Positions 21,379 through 22,491 of a stretch of DNA of 22,491 nucleotides are shown in pieces; within the stretch, counting starts at the first letter, position 1, and the number at the start of each line of letters is the position of its first letter. Both the position numbers and the translations under genes were made by a program. Source of the stretch: an uncultured Eubacteriales bacterium (GTDB lineage Bacteria; Bacillota; Clostridia; Oscillospirales; Acutalibacteraceae); contig CAKSQS010000042.1 in the NCBI GenBank assembly GCA_934486705.1, positions 1 through 22,491 on the forward strand, written 5' to 3'. Under the pieces are notes generated by a model. It worked only from the letters and a program-made list of their open reading frames with translations. It had not been told where the DNA came from and made no database searches.

Positions 21379-22296
21379 ATGAATAAAAGGCAATATAATA
21401 ATATTATAAAAAATACTTTAAAACGCGTGCATACCGAGGATTCACTGTCGGCGGCAAGGGCTGTATTTAAAAATATGGGTGTTGCGCTGCCCGGCGGGGA
21501 TATGAAAGAGGTTTTTGAAACCGTTAAGACCAATAACTATATGGGTTGGAAATCCTGCACAATGGAAGAGGCGCAGGCGGCGGCGAATAAGGGCACTGCG
21601 GCAATAGGCATAAGCGACAGTAAAATAGTTGTTTTGGCAGCCAATGATGCGGAAGAGCCGATTGAGCCCAATGCGGAGGTTCTTGCAATTACCGATTCCA
21701 CACCGGCTGTTGCGGTTGCAGGGTTACAGTATTATTCGTACAGCTATGGTAGTACGGAACAAGGTGGGTCTTGTGGCTCTACATCTTGGGTTGATGATTA
21801 CGGAGCCATTTATGTTTCGTTATATGGTGATGATGGCTTACAAATTGTTGGTCACGCATATGTGTTTTTAAAATACAGCGATGGCTTATGGGTAAAAACC
21901 GAATTTAATACATCCGGCGGCGGAAACATAGATGAACAAAAAGCGAATGCAAAGGTGTATGTTAATGGATACTATACATCATGCGAAGTGGAATACACTC
22001 TTATGCTTGGGCTAAGAAAGCTATATATGTGTGAAGGCTATTCAACAGGGCTGTATACGAATGATAGTGAATTTTTCCCAATTAAGGGTAATTTTGTTCG
22101 AAGTATCGTATATGCACAAGGTTACAAGAATACTAATTACGGCGGATATAATCTTTTGATTAACAATTGCTTGCATTATGTAAAAGATGTGCTACGTGCA
22201 GGGTATATATTCGATGCAAAAATAAAAAAAGTTATAAACAATTCTGATGTTATTGAGCCTAAAGGCTTTATAAATGCTTTAAGAAATGCTGTATAG
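21379..22296 (+). CDS. Variable-C-terminus protein 2 (candidate effector; constant N-domain, permuted papain/LRAT-like C-domain)
   Basis: A 305-residue protein. Residues 1-121 match variable protein 1 with a few substitutions (D52N, T89N, T98N, S109P). From residue 122 it is unrelated. After a Gly/Ser linker (SYGSTEQGGSCGSTS), the C-terminal domain (about 140-305) carries H159 in IVGHAYVFLKY and, about 100 residues later, NNCLHYVKDVLRAG (262-275) with C264. A histidine before an Asn-Cys-x-His-Tyr-Val helix is the order seen in circularly permuted papain-like enzymes (LRAT/H-rev107 type), which act as acyltransferases, lipases, amidases or proteases. The tail IEPKGFINAL ends the protein. The start at 21379 follows AAAGGAGG. 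A small membrane protein gene begins 34 bp downstream. The catalytic proposal rests on motif order only. Confidence 0.7.
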   Translation: MNKRQYNNIIKNTLKRVHTEDSLSAARAVFKNMGVALPGGDMKEVFETVKTNNYMGWKSCTMEEAQAAANKGTAAIGISDSKIVVLAANDAEEPIEPNAEVLAITDSTPAVAVAGLQYYSYSYGSTEQGGSCGSTSWVDDYGAIYVSLYGDDGLQIVGHAYVFLKYSDGLWVKTEFNTSGGGNIDEQKANAKVYVNGYYTSCEVEYTLMLGLRKLYMCEGYSTGLYTNDSEFFPIKGNFVRSIVYAQGYKNTNYGGYNLLINNCLHYVKDVLRAGYIFDAKIKKVINNSDVIEPKGFINALRNAV

Positions 22297-22330
22297 TTGA
22301 AGTAGATTAATTTTAAATGGAGCGTTTATA

Positions 22331-22491
22331 ATGTATTCAAACGTTGAAAAAATCAAAAGAGCAGAAACAGCTGTTTTGTGTTTGACCGTAGCAGCAATAA
22401 TAATTATTATAGCAGCATTTGTATCTCCGTTTGTTTATTTGAGCCATAGGTATTCCGATTTTCAAAAAACGGATTCAATTGAAGAATATTT
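22331..22491 (+). CDS. Membrane protein, 5' end only; candidate partner/immunity protein of module 2
   Basis: An ATG at 22331 preceded by GGAG (22319-22322) opens a frame that runs off the right edge. The first 53 residues are a short cytoplasmic start (MYSNVEKIKRAE), one strongly hydrophobic helix (about 14-37, with AAIIIIIAAFVSPFVYL) and a charged segment HRYSDFQKTDS. No family is recognisable from this fragment. It occupies the position held in module 1 by the zinc-ribbon membrane protein and is unrelated to it. The DNA is A+T rich, like the C-terminal coding part of the gene before it. Confidence 0.6.
   Translation, partial: MYSNVEKIKRAETAVLCLTVAAIIIIIAAFVSPFVYLSHRYSDFQKTDSIEEY

Larger units (their letters stand above)
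20548..21752 (+). repeat. Direct repeat, copy 2 (leader + DUF1906-like gene + constant N-terminus of variable protein 2)
   Basis: Matches 17316-18520 at an offset of 3232 bp. Differences cluster at both ends: scattered changes in the leader, a few in the first 90 bp of the DUF1906-like gene, and about ten between 21532 and 21715. The central block of about 757 bp (20775-21531) reads as identical. Confidence 0.93.

Noticed and set aside
17316..21752. Composite transposon or IS element explaining the direct repeats
   Set aside because: The repeat unit has no transposase or terminal inverted repeats; it is a gene module with a regulatory leader.
1..22491. tRNA, rRNA, CRISPR arrays, riboswitches and prophage integrase
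   Set aside because: I looked for cloverleaf-like sequences, regular short repeats, conserved riboswitch leaders and recombinase motifs and saw none that I could support.

Overview
The window looks like a chromosome segment of an anaerobic Gram-positive bacterium of the class Clostridia (Bacillota), most likely a gut member of the Oscillospirales or relatives. The evidence is an RnfCDGEAB ion-pumping complex in clostridial gene order, clean Shine-Dalgarno sequences, TTG starts, TsaE/TsaB and a YjbK-like CYTH protein. I could not run searches, so the taxonomic placement is an inference from the proteins.

Positions 1-7965 (minus strand) form one tightly packed unit read from right to left: rnfC, rnfD, rnfG, rnfE, rnfA, rnfB, recJ and the start of a bifunctional (p)ppGpp synthetase/hydrolase that runs off the left edge. 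Most neighbours overlap by 4-11 bases. A promoter for this unit lies at 8010-8038, back to back with a promoter at 8055-8083 for the plus-strand genes.

Positions 8105-10911 (plus) hold a YcxB-like membrane protein and then housekeeping genes: tsaE, tsaB (t6A tRNA modification), rpiB (pentose phosphate isomerisation) and upp (uracil salvage). They end at a strong bidirectional terminator. Positions 10971-13051 (minus) hold an AraC-type regulator with a GyrI-like effector domain and an unusual acetyltransferase-methyltransferase fusion.

Positions 13052-22491 are accessory. An orphan terminator and a 92-codon gene remnant precede a five-gene plus-strand cluster (13522-17317): a thymidylate-kinase-like P-loop kinase, an acyl carrier protein, a BtrH-like protein, an AMP-forming acyl ligase and a CYTH protein. 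It resembles a minimal carrier-protein pathway that activates an acyl group, loads it on the ACP and transfers it; the product is unknown.

The most interesting part is 17316-22491. A module of about 1.2 kb is present twice in direct orientation, 3232 bp apart. Each copy carries the same leader (terminator hairpin plus a second palindrome), a nearly identical DUF1906/Rv2525c-like glycoside-hydrolase-like gene, and the first 120 or so codons of a second protein. The copies then diverge abruptly: the second proteins share their N-terminus but have unrelated C-termini, one with a zinc-knuckle-like motif and one with a His...Asn-Cys arrangement like circularly permuted papain/LRAT enzymes. Each is followed by a different small membrane protein or lipoprotein. 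This constant-N/variable-C layout with a swapped downstream partner resembles polymorphic toxin-immunity systems, but here it is joined to a GH-like partner, and no known secretion signal is visible. I regard it as the candidate undescribed system in this window.
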